Assembly (NCBI GenBank): GCA_022316685.1
Contig: JAKJHU010000184.1
Coordinates: forward strand, 594,138 to 658,137
Source of the DNA: Progne subis subis
Lineage: Eukaryota; Chordata; Aves; Passeriformes; Hirundinidae
Length of the DNA stretch: 64,000 nt
Direction: 5' to 3'
Shown here in pieces: positions 25,501 to 37,500 of this stretch. A program made the translations under genes and the position numbers. Each line of letters begins with the position of its first letter. The stretch's first letter is position 1. The notes under the pieces are model-generated. The model did not search any database and was not told the origin of the DNA. It saw nothing but the letters and a program-made list of their open reading frames with translations.

Positions 25501-28500
25501 TGCTCTGTAGTGTGATAATCAACTGCTGTGCCCTCCCTGCTGAGGGATCCTCGAGGAAGAAAGGATTAGGATGTGCAAATTTAACTGTGTTTGCTTAATA
25601 AATCTGTGCTCCTTGTTCACCCCATTGATGTGACAATGTGCTTTGGCACTTGGCCATGGCCGTGCTTAAACGATTGTGCCTTTCAGTGTTGACAAAGGAC
25701 TAATTCCGTAGTCCTAATGGAAAACCTACAGTCCTCAACCACCCTGTGCCGTGGTGGCACCAGGGCTCTCACAATGGACAGCTCTGGTGGAGTTGTTTCT
25801 GAAGAAATGATGAAACCTGGGCTAATTGCTTGAAGATAATAAGTAGAACTTTGCTGAGCTGGCAGAAGGAGGGGTCCTTGGTCAGGGGTGGAAAACATGC
25901 ATTATTCATGGTGTCCAACAGGGCAGCACAGCCTCTCTAAAGGAGGCACTGGGCTGGCAGGACATTTCTGCACTGCACAGTGCTCTGTGAAGTCTTAATG
26001 AGGGAACAAAGCTTGTCATTAAGGATCATTCAGGCTCCTTTTGGATTATACTGTAGTGCCAAGCTTTTGTTTGGATGCTTCTGGTTCCTTTCTGATCTCT
26101 AAGAGCAAAAGAGGAGGGAGCCTCAGTCTGGGAAGGAGCTCTGAGTTCTTCCATGGCGAGAGAATAAGCGTTGTCAAGGATCAGCTTGAGAAGGTGAAGA
26201 GCAGACACCTTTGACTTGTAATGTGAAAATAAGATGAGTTCTTGGTCATCCTGTAAGCATGGAGCCTGCAATGTCAATAGGGGAGGCTGAAAGAGCAGTT
26301 TCTGTGAAACACGGGTTATTCAGACATGACTTCTGGGAACTGCTGCTCCAAAGGTTTTGCATTTGTTTTGGGTTTGTTTGAAAGAAAAAAAGACCCTGCC
26401 AGACAGTTCCCAGACTTAAAAGGAGATGAAACATGCTGATAGATTTTGGTTGTGCTTGGGGTTGTTTCTCCATTCTGGGTAGTGAATGGTTTTGTTCTTA
26501 AGCTTCACCCCTTCTTTGTTTGCATATTATTTAGTGACTTTACAAGCATGAGCTGCTTCCCAGAGTTTGGGATTTCCTTTGATTAGACCATTGGCATTGT
26601 TTTGAGTAGTCTCAACTTGTGTTTGATTACATGTTTTGATGCTCTGCATCTCCAGGGCTGAGATGAATTGCCCGTGCCCTTTTCAGGCTCTGATGTCTGC
26701 TGGTGCTGCGTGGCTTCCTCCAGGGTTTCTTGAGAAATGCAGAAGTGTGAGAGATTGATTGTCCATCTCATGTCCATGGACTTCCCAGAGATTACCATTA
26801 AATCCACTGTAAGAAGCTTAATGTGAGATTCTGTGAGGCTAGAAGAGCTGCTGCGAAGCAAATTAAACTGGCATAAAATAGGAGCTGTGGCTATTTAAGC
26901 CAAAACCCAATCCTGCCCGGGGCCGTGGAGTGCCCCAGAGCTGCCTGTGCCCTCTCTGCCCCCTGGGCTCTTGGGCTTTATGTAACAGCCCAGCAATCAG
27001 CCCCTGATGGCATTAGTGCTGTTGTGTGGGATTTACATCAAATGTGCTCTCTGGGGGAACCTGCCGAGAAAATGGTGTCTGCTGGCATTACTGGGAGGGC
27101 AAACCTAGTGCTCAGGGTGAGTGAATGGTGCAGGACAGGGGCATGAGGGCGGTGCAGACAGCTGAGAACATTGTGGGGTTCTGGGGTTTGCTGTGGGTTT
27201 GGTTGGATCCAGCCTGTTGTCACTGCTGGCACCGGGGCGGTTCAGTTGTGTGCTGGCCTCGAGTGCAGGGGTGGGGGCGTTTTTGGGAAGGACCTTTCAC
27301 ATCGTGAAGTTCAGCACCACCACAATGGTCACCACTAAACTGGGTCCTCAGGAGACACGTCCACTCGTTTTTCAAATGCTTCCAGGGACAGTGGCCCCAC
27401 TGCTGCACTGGGCAGCTGTGCCAGGGTTTCACAAACCTTCACAAAATACGTAGGAAACCCCAAAAGTACTGAATGCAGGGGAGAAGAGCTGCTGCTGCAG
27501 TTATAAAAGTAACTCCTGCAATTTATGGGTTCCTTTTATCTCTTCAAGCTTAATGTTGGCTTAATGCAGTCGATGCCTACCATTTAGAAACCCAGTTTAT
27601 ATCCTCTTTCATAATTATACTTCTCAGTGTTTGGTAATGCTCTTTATACCTTATTTAATCTTTTTGTTTTGTCAGATGGCTGTAACAGTAAGTCCATAAA
27701 AGCAAGATGAGACCAGACCTTTTGTCATTTGGTTGCACTTTGAAATATTAATTTCTTAACATACAGGAAAATAAAATAACTGTTTGTGGACAGCAATAAG
27801 AAATTTGTTTTGATCTTTGATTTTTAAGTAAAAAATCAAAAAAACCCCACTATCTCCCAGCAGTGGTGTAACCTTTTGTTGTAAACTCTTGGCAGTAGAG
27901 TTTTGCTGCTAATGCAGAGGTAAAATAACTTGAATAACTAAGCCCCAAAATATAGTAGCAAAAAATGGCCAGGATATTTATTTAACCTTAGAGAATGTGT
28001 TTTATGGGAGGGGGTGTTTGTTTCACTGCAGAGACATCCTGGGGCTCAGGAACATCCCGGGGCTCAGGGACATCCCGGGGCTCAGGGACATCCTGTGGCT
28101 CAGGGACATCCCGGGGCTCAGAGACATCCTGGGGCTCAGGGACATCCCGGGGCTCTGGGACATCCCGGGGCTCTGGGACATCCTGTGGCTCAGAGACATC
28201 CTCAGGCTCTGGGACATCCTGGGGCTCAGGGACATCCTGGGGCTCAGGGACATCCCGGGGCTCAGGGACATCCTGTGGCTCAGAGACATCCCAGGGCTCA
28301 GGGACATCCCGGGGCTCAGGGACATCCTGGGGCTCAGGGACATCCTGTGGCTCAGAGACATCCTCAGGCTCTGGGACATCCTGGGGCTCAGGGACATCCC
28401 GGGGCTCAGGGACATCCCGGGGCTCAGGGACATCCTGTGGCTCAGAGACATCCCAGGGCTCAGGGACATCCCGGGGCTCTGGGACATCCTGGGGCTCAGG

Positions 28501-31500
28501 GACATCCCGGGGCTCAGGGACATCCCACAGCTCAGGGACATCCCAGGGCTCAGGAACATCCCGGGGCTCAGGGACATCCCACAGCTCAGGGACATCCCAC
28601 AGCTCAGGGACATCCCGGGGCTCAGGGACATCCCGGGGCTCAGGGACATCCCGGGGCTCAGAGACATCCCACAGCTCAGGGACATCCCGGGGCTCAGGGA
28701 CATCCCACAGCTCAGGGACATCCTGGGGCTCAGGGACATCCCGGGGCTCAGGAACATCCCGGGGCTCAGGGACATCCCACAGCTCAGGGACATCCCGGGG
28801 CTCAGGGACATCCCGGGGCTCAGGAACATCCCGGGGCTCAGGGACATCCCGGGGCTCAGGGACATCCCGGGGCTCAGGAACATCCCGGGGCTCAGGAACA
28901 TCCCGGGGCTCAGGGACATCCCGGGGCTCAGGAACATCCCGGGGCTCAGGGACATCCCGGGGCTCAGGAACATCCCGGGGCTCAGGGACATCCCGGGGCT
29001 CAGGAACATCCCGGGGCTCAGGGACATCCCGGGGCTCAGGGACATCCCACAGCTCAGGGACATCCCGGGGCTCAGGAACATCCCGGGGCTCAGGGACATC
29101 ACGGGGCTCAGGGACATCCCGGGGCTCAGGGACATCCTGGGGCTCCATGGCTCTGCTCCTGGCCTCGGAGCTCTACCACATGCTGGGCAGCGTGGCCACC
29201 CCAGAGAAAGTCCAGCTGGCACAGATGGGTCTGTATCTGGTTTACCCTTGGGTGCAGAAGCAGCTCCTCCCTTAAGGAGAGGTTTGTGTTAGGGTGATTC
29301 TCATGGCTGAATTAATTAAAAAGTGCTATTTGAATTCAGGTCTCTATTGCTTTAAAGGTTTATTTTGGGAGGAAAAAAAAAGTAGACTGGTCTTTCATTA
29401 TTAAATCCCATTAAACTCCAGGATGTCTGTTCGGATGATTTTAGACTGTCAGGTTTGTGTAACTCTGGAAAAAGAAGTGAGTGTAGTTTTCAGGGGTTTT
29501 AATTTTGAATTAAAGCTTTAAATATCATAGAATCATGGAATGGTTTGCATTGGAAGGGACCTTAAAGACCCCGGTTCCAACCCCCTGCCACGACCAGGGA
29601 CACCTTTCTTATACATTGCATAAGCATAATTTTTTATTTAAACTCCCAGATTAATTTTCTTTCATCTTGTAACATAAACTACATCCTCTTCTAGTTTAAC
29701 CTAATTAATTTTCAGGCTTTCAGCAACAAATGCACATCTAGTCCTTGTGTTAGAAGAATATCTTTTAATGGGAATCATGTCTTGCTTGCTCAAATTTTAA
29801 CCTATGTCTGCACTGAGGAGCTGCTTCATTTACTCTGTATTCCTGGTTTATCTACAGGATTAGAGGTTTTCTGGAACCAGCTTCCCTATTCCTTAGTGAA
29901 ATCCTTCCTGAACTGCTCTTCTGGAGCTTTATTCTGCCCTGCACTGCTCAGTAGCTTCCCCGATTCAGATGCTAATGTGTGGTGTCTGGCAAGGGACCGG
30001 CATTAGCATACTGAGAATAGATTTGAAAAAGACCTTTTTTTATTTGCGTGCTTATATTTTATAAATAGCCTGAAGGGGAGGATGGGGTGTTTTGTAAATG
30101 GTTTGCAGAGCTGAAATCCAGTGGGCCCGTGATTGCTGTGGCATTTCCATTACCCCAGTCCCTTCCTGAACGTGGAGCCTTTGTTATTAACACCTACACG
30201 GCAGGAATGATGCCGTGAACTCTCTTACACGTTTACTGTTCTTTAAATGTTTGAAGTCTCGTGGTATTTCCTTGGAATTGGGAAAGTGCAAGCAGCAGAG
30301 ATGGAGTTCCCTGGGCCACTGGACCTACTGCAGGTGGGGTTTGGGAGGTGGAGGCTGTTGAGACCTTGGGCAGGAACTGGGTTTCTTCCACTTTGTGAAA
30401 GAAAGTGTTCTAAAATCTATTCCCTGTAACTGAAGTCTGCCTGAAGCATGAATGTGACTGCACCTATAACAATTCCAAATATGATGCAGAAATGTTTAGG
30501 CGACTGAAATTGTGAAGGAGGAACTGGATTGCCTTTTATGGTTTTTATTTTTCCCCACAGTTTTGTTGGCTGCAGTTACCTGACTGTGGCCCATTCTCTG
30601 CTTTTCTAATATAAGAATAGATGTGATCTTCTCCCTTCTGCCTTTTGCTGGCTGTCCTCAGCGGCATCTTAGTGAAACTGTGCTGGGATTTTTTTCTCTG
30701 ACAACTGAGCTGGTGCTAATAGAGAGATTTATTTGAGAATTATTTCTTTTTGTAAGACTTTCTTCAGTCACTGCTAGCCTTAGGTGCAAAGAAGCAGATT
30801 TTCTGTGTTGAGTAGCTTGTTGCTAAACCTCTTACTGAGCTAAAGCTCTGCTGGAAGTGATCTCTCTATTGGTGAAATCAAAAGTGCTTGTGGGGCGTGT
30901 GCCAGGCTGATGGAGCAGGGCACATTTGTGTATTCACACTCGCAGGGAGAACCTCATTTCTGTGCTGGGATAATTGTGTTTGTCTTGGTAGCAATCCAAG
31001 GCAAACCTGATCTAAACTCGGTTCCACAGGGAAAGGCTGGGTCTGCCAAGAAAAGGCATTCCTGTGTGGATGGACATAGGGAGTTTTGGAGACTCCCTTG
31101 CTTCAGTTCACCTTTCTTCTCTCAGATTCTGAGTTTTCTATCCCTTGTAGTGTAAAAGTTTGTCTTGCTGGTACTTTGTGCATCTTCAGATAGATCCAAG
31201 TTAATGCTGCCCCAGCCAGCATATGGATATATGATCTAACATCTCCTTCTGGCTTGATCTGTGTCACATTTGTGATTTATCTCAAAGCCCTTCCAGACTC
31301 ACCTTCATTCAGGGTGTGTGCTGATCCAGACGGTGCCATTATTTATGGGCACAATAAAGGTCACATTTATCGCACTCACATGATGCTTTCAGAAGAGTTT
31401 GCTTCTATTCAGCTCAACTTCAGTCCCTTCCTTCCTCCAAGAAAGAGAACTCAGGAAAAGGAATTCTTCTGATGGGGATTATTCCATGTGGGGTTTGCCT

Positions 31501-34500
31501 TGCCATCTCCTGGAGAGTGAGGGAGCCAGGGGAGGTTATTCCAGTGCCAAGGGCTGTTCATCCCTGGTTTGCCCAATGCTTGGATGCTGCTCCCACTGCC
31601 TGTGAGTGTCAGAGCTGCTGGGAGCTGGGAGAATAAATAAATCCCAGCTCTGACAGAGAGGGATGGGAGCGTGGGTTAGCCTTTGCTGTGACACTGAGGA
31701 GCACTGGAGAGAGAAGTGCTGGGGAGAGGAGGGGTGATAAGAAGTAGAGACAAACCCAGAGAGTTTATTTGGGAGCCAGCCAGAGTGTAAACAAATCACC
31801 CAGGGAGATGAATTTGGAGTGATACCAAGTGAGGAGAGGCTGCGAATGGATAAAACCAGAAGGTAATTGAAGAGCATGGATATATACTGAGATCAAGAGG
31901 AAATGCTATCTTGATCCATGTGTTTGGAAGGCTGCAGGAGGGAGGATGTGAGACGAAATGGAAGAAATGGTTCTATTTTAGTCAAAACACAGAGGAGGAA
32001 AAAAGCCTTATCATCCGGATGGGATGGGTGGATAAAAGGAAATCATCCCAGTGTGTGTTCGAAGGCTGGTGGCAGCATGGAGAGGGTGTGAATGTGTCTG
32101 TGTCAGTCTGTGAGCAGCTCTGCCAGTGTCACAGCATGAGGGACAAACTCCAGGGCTACTGAGCCCAAAGGACTGCGGGGTTTGAATGCGGATCTCACCG
32201 GTCCAAATCCATGAAGTGCTGGGGTTTAAAATTACAGCGCTGCATGTAGTAATAGAAAAAAATGTAAATAAGATGAGCATGAAACAACCATAAAATGTTT
32301 TCCTTCAACACAGATTAAAGTTTTCTTTGCCTCCTTTGTTGTGAGGGTGTTCTGACAGATGAGCTGTTCCATCTCCCTGTGTGGAGAAGGTGGCAGTGAA
32401 GAAGGAGTAGTCTCCCAGCACTGCCCACTTTCTGCCATTCGCGGTTTGAGTCAGAACTGGTGTGTGCCTGGCAGATGCTGGGGCACCCATCAGTTATGTC
32501 ATTAGTGGCTGAGGTGGCGGTCAGTTGAATTTCTTCTGCTCTGCCTCACAGTTGAAAGATGCATGAGTGTGATGCAGTCTGGGACGCAGATGGTGAAGCT
32601 GAAGAGTGGAACCAAGGGCCTGGTCCGTCTCTTCTACCTGGATGAGCACAGGACCTGCATCCGATGGAGGCCCTCCCGCAAGAGCGAAAAGGCAAAAAGT
32701 AAACTCCTCGTGTTTCTTCTAATCTCTGGGGCAGTTCGGTATCAGAATGTGAATTACAGAGCTGTGTCTGTCTCCCCGACTCCCCTTCTGTAGCCTCAGT
32801 CCCATGATGTTCCGGGGACCCTCTGGGGCAGCCGGCACATGGCACAGCCCTGGCAAGGAAACCTTCATCCAACAGGGCTTTGGGATGTGCAGAGTAGCAT
32901 AAATAAAGTTGAATAACTCAGAATTGTGAGAAGCAGGAAGAGGCTGGCTGGCTGTCCCAGCGTGTCCCTTGGTTTCCCTTTCCCCCAGTTGTCATCGACT
33001 CCATCTACAAAGTCAGCGAGGGCCGGCAGTCGGAGATCTTCCACCGCCACGCCGAGGGCAGCTTCGACCCCAGCTGCTGCTTCACTATTTACCACGGCAA
33101 CCACCTGGAGACCCTGGACCTGATCACGTCCAACCCCGAGGAGGCTCGCACCTGGATCACGGGGCTCAAGTACCTCCTGGCCGGGATCAGTGACGAGGAC
33201 TCGCTCGCCAAGCGCCAGAGAACGCACGACCAGTATCCTTTGAGGGGCCAGCCCTTCCTCCTGGTTCATGTTCCTGCCTTGGTTTTCAGTCACCTCACAC
33301 AGGCTGTCCTTTCTCCTCCTATTAAGTGACCAAAACCCTTCCAGGGATTGCAATGGAAACCTGAGCGATGGGTTTGATACAGACACTTATGTGTGTGATA
33401 AAGCATGGGCTGTGCCTTGGGGACTGCATCAAACTGCAGGAGAGCCAGGGCATAGGCTTGCATTTTGTTAATGAATTCCTTTTTGAAGGCGCAGACCAGT
33501 TATTTCTAGTGATCTCAACATCTCAGTAACTCCTGGCCATCACTGTTGCTCTTGTGTGTCAGATGCCTGTGTCCTTCCCAGCCTCCATTGTTTGTCAGGA
33601 GCACAAATCCTTAAAGCTCCTTAAATGTTTGTTGTAGCCCAGTAGCCAAAGTGAGCCTCATGTCCTCTGAATGTTTTCTTCATGTGTTTTTCACAGCAGC
33701 TTTTTTTCACAACAGTGACGACTAAAATGTTGTGCACAAATACTCTTCCCCCAAAAACCAAACCCCAAGGCCATCTTAATTAAAACTGTAACCTGTCTGT
33801 TCTTCTGCCTCATGGAAATCTCCAGTGGTACTCCTGGAGAACAAACATATTTGAGGTATTTTTAATTTATATTTCCCGTGTTTGATTCTGATCCACAGCA
33901 GGCACAGGTCCATTGGGGTTGTATTGCGTGCTCTGTTGCACCTGTCCTCAGCTTGCTATATTTAACCATGACTTTTCTGAGCTGCTCCTGTCTGCTGTAT
34001 CTTCTTTCCTGGTGAAACATCACTGCAAGTCCTGCTTGTTTTATCCAGTGTGGCAGCTGGGAGACTGCACACAGGATGGCCCTTCCCCACTCCCAGCTCC
34101 TGCAGGAACTTAGCAGGAGGTGCTGAGGGATATTTGTGCAAGGAGGGGGTGAAAGATGCTGCTTGGGAATTGAAGAAATAGAATGAAGGGACGGGCGGGC
34201 GAAGATCCCAGGGTAAGCCCAGAAATATCTGAAAACTTCCAGGCACGTTCTCAGAGGAGGAACCAGAGGAGCATCAGAAATGGGAGCGCAGAGGGGCTGG
34301 TGTTGTGAACTGAGCTGTGAATAATTGCCATAAAGCAGTTCTGGTTTTAAGCATTTGACTGAGCTGTAGTGAGGGCAGGGGCAAAAAGGATTCTTTCCTG
34401 AGCTGCCCTGCCTCCCTTCTCCACGAGGAGATCCCGTGTGCCTGTCCTTGACACGCTGGCAGCTGGGTGAAGCAGACCTTCGAGGAGGCTGACAAGAACG

Positions 34501-37500
34501 GGGACGGGCTGCTGAACATCGAGGAGATCCACCAGCTGATGCACAAGCTGAACGTGAGCCTGCCCCGCAGGAAGGTCCGGCAGATGTTCCAGGTCTGTGC
34601 CTGGGGGCCCACAGGGACGCTTCAGGGCACTTCCATTTCTGGGCACATCCAGAGCAGGAGCTGCAGCTTGGCTCTAAAAACCCAGCCCCTCACAGGCTTT
34701 TTCAAAGTCTCACCTTTTTGTAGACAAAGAGGCATCAGAACATTGTTTAAATGGCATGAAGCACACAGAAAAGTTACTGATGTTACTCTTTCTGCTGCAT
34801 TGTTGGTTTCAGCTCTGGGAACTGAATTGCTCAGTGCTGGCATTGATGGACAATGAAGTTACTCTGTTGCTACTGAAATCTTTTTTCATTTCCTTTATGG
34901 AAAATTATTTAACAGAAATTGGCTTTATTCAAGTAATTAGGTTTTCTTTAACATCTTCCTCCTCTTTAGCCATTCAGATATGATTGATTGAGAATCAATT
35001 TTTACTTCTGTTGTCTGAAAACAGCTCCCCTATTCCACCAGTCCTTGTGTTTACTGTAGGAAAGGAAAGCCAAGGACATAATGGAGAGCAAAAAAAGTCA
35101 TCTTCACTTTTCTAAACCAGCACCAGCTCAAAGCTGGATTGCTGTAAAACCTGGGAAGTTGAAGAATATTCTATAGTCAAAAGTGCTTTGCTTGTCTGGC
35201 ATTAAATCCCCATTAGAGATACATCTTTAGAGTCTGGAATTACTCCCAAAGACCTGGAAACTGGTGGGGTGGTGTTGCAGAGATTAATTTGGGCTGTACT
35301 TGTTGCCACAGATTATAAATGTCATTTAAGGTATGTAATAGTTATAAAATGATTAAAAATCCCATTCAACACCATTTAGCTGAGAATTCTTTTCCTCTCA
35401 GCTGACTTGATGTGATAGGAGTTTGCAGATCTATTTTGCATGGAGACCCACACAGGCCTGCCAGCCATTCTCCAGAATTTACTCTTTGTTTTGAAAATCC
35501 AGAGCAATCCTCTTAGGCAGATGTTCACAGGAAAAAGCTTGTATTAGTCTGTGCTAAGTACTGTTTTCTTCTCCTCCTACCTCTGAGGAGAAACAGCAAA
35601 TCAAACTGGAGATGCTGGCTGTGTGTTTTGGTGTGTTTTGTCCTCTCTGCAGAGCGCTGCTGGGGCTCAGTGCTGCAGATTAAATAATGTGCATTCGAGA
35701 CTCTGATATTGTCCTGAATGTTTTAAGATCTCAGACTGTTGTTGGGGAAGCTATTGGGTGATGCTGTTATGCCTCTTGCTTTGTTTTGATCCACGATAAC
35801 TGCAGGGCATACAGGGGGGCAAGAGATCAGAATAAAGCCCAGGGTGAGCCTCTTTCTGGGGGAAATAAATTAGAAATTAAAGAAGGAAATCAGAGTTTCA
35901 TAGGGAATCTGTGGCTTTAGTTTAGTAACTGTTTTCACCAAAACCCCAGACATTTGCAGTTATTTTAGCCTGTTAGAATTTGTGTCTGAACAGTCTTGCA
36001 GACTAGAATTTATTACATTTCTGTTGGTGTACACAAATCCTGCTCTTTTTTATTCCCTGATTTCTCCTGTGCTAGCATGTTTACCTGAGTGTTGTTACGT
36101 CTTAGGAGGCTGACACAGATGAGAACCAAGGAACCCTGAACTTTGAAGAATTCTCAGTGTTCTACAAGATGATGTCCTTGCGTCGAGATCTCTACTTGCT
36201 GCTCCTAAGCTACAGTGACAAGAAGGATCATCTCACTGCTGAAGAGCTGGCCCAGTTTCTGAGGGTGGAACAGAAGGTATGGCAACATCTGCATCCATGT
36301 CTATGGCCAGGTACTTATATTCAAGTGTAGGGAAAGGATTTTACGGAAAATATTAACTTGGGGCGAAGGGCAAAGCACAGATGTGACAGAAGAGACTTCT
36401 GAAGGTTTTATTGTTTCTTGAAATGCTTCTAGAAGGAGTTTGAGCTGCTTTGGATGATTTTTGAAGTGCTCAGGGACCTGGAGCAGGGAGAGGAACATGT
36501 GGCAGAGGTGGGGGAGCTGCTTTTGGGGGTGCACAAGGACATTAGGGAGCTGCTGATGCTGCAGAAAGCTTGAGCTGACTGTCAGGTCTGATATTCTGCA
36601 CCCTCTGTGTGCTCTCCTGAGAACACTGCGTGGGCAGAGCTGTCTGGGGAACTGCTCTGCTCAGCACTGCTCCAGCAGCAAACCAGAAAACCTGTTCCTG
36701 TTCCTGTTCCTGTTCCCTTCCCAGTGCCCAGCATCAGAGCTCAGGGAGATTCCCCTGAACACTGCCAGTGCCAGCACGCCCTCGGGCAGGCAGCATTGCC
36801 CCAAAAGCTGATTGTGCTCCCAGCCAGGAGGCAGCTCCCCATTGCCCTCACCCAAACAGCATTTTGGTTTTGCTGTTGTCTGGATGCTTGGAAATCTGTG
36901 GACAGTCTGTTCTGCTCCATCTGCTACTCATTTGGCAAGATGTTCAATATTCTGCAGCCTGAGGACAGAACAAAAGCGGCTTGGGGTTTTTGTTAGCTTG
37001 CTAAACTGGCTTCTTTTATAGAACTCCCTGTTTGGGAGAACACCCTGTATTATTTTTAGTGGAGTACTTGAAAGTGTAACAAAAAAAATGAGCCAAAGTC
37101 ATCACCTCTCAAGCTGCAATTAAAAAAGCACAAATGAGTGGACTTTTCCCCTGCAGATGCAGTTTTGGATGAGATCAGACATTTCCTTTCCTAGAGCACA
37201 TGAGAACCCCACACTGGGCCAGCAAGGAGCCACGGGGGATAATGGAAAAGTTAATTTGAGCCAGCTTGTACCAGAACAGGGCCTGCTCTGAGCAGTGTCT
37301 GCAATCAAACACCAACCTCAGCAAGGATAATCAGTTATTTTTTCTACTGAATTGTTCTTTTTTCCATTATGCTGTGTAATTCCTGTAGCATCTTTGGCTG
37401 GTTGGCTTAGCTGGGACAGCACAAACAGTGAACAAGATGATGGCACAAGTAATGTGCCAGAGGTTTGAGTGTCTTCCTGTGATGCTGGTAGTGGAGAAAT

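Noticed and set aside
28025..29145. CRISPR-like regular repeat
   Set aside because: The units are directly adjacent with no spacers; it is a minisatellite in a vertebrate intron.
27988..29148. 386-codon minus-strand ORF encoding EPRDVP repeats, and similar long ORFs in four other frames
   Set aside because: All follow from an 18-bp repeat unit lacking stops in five of six frames. No splice sites, promoter or family match.
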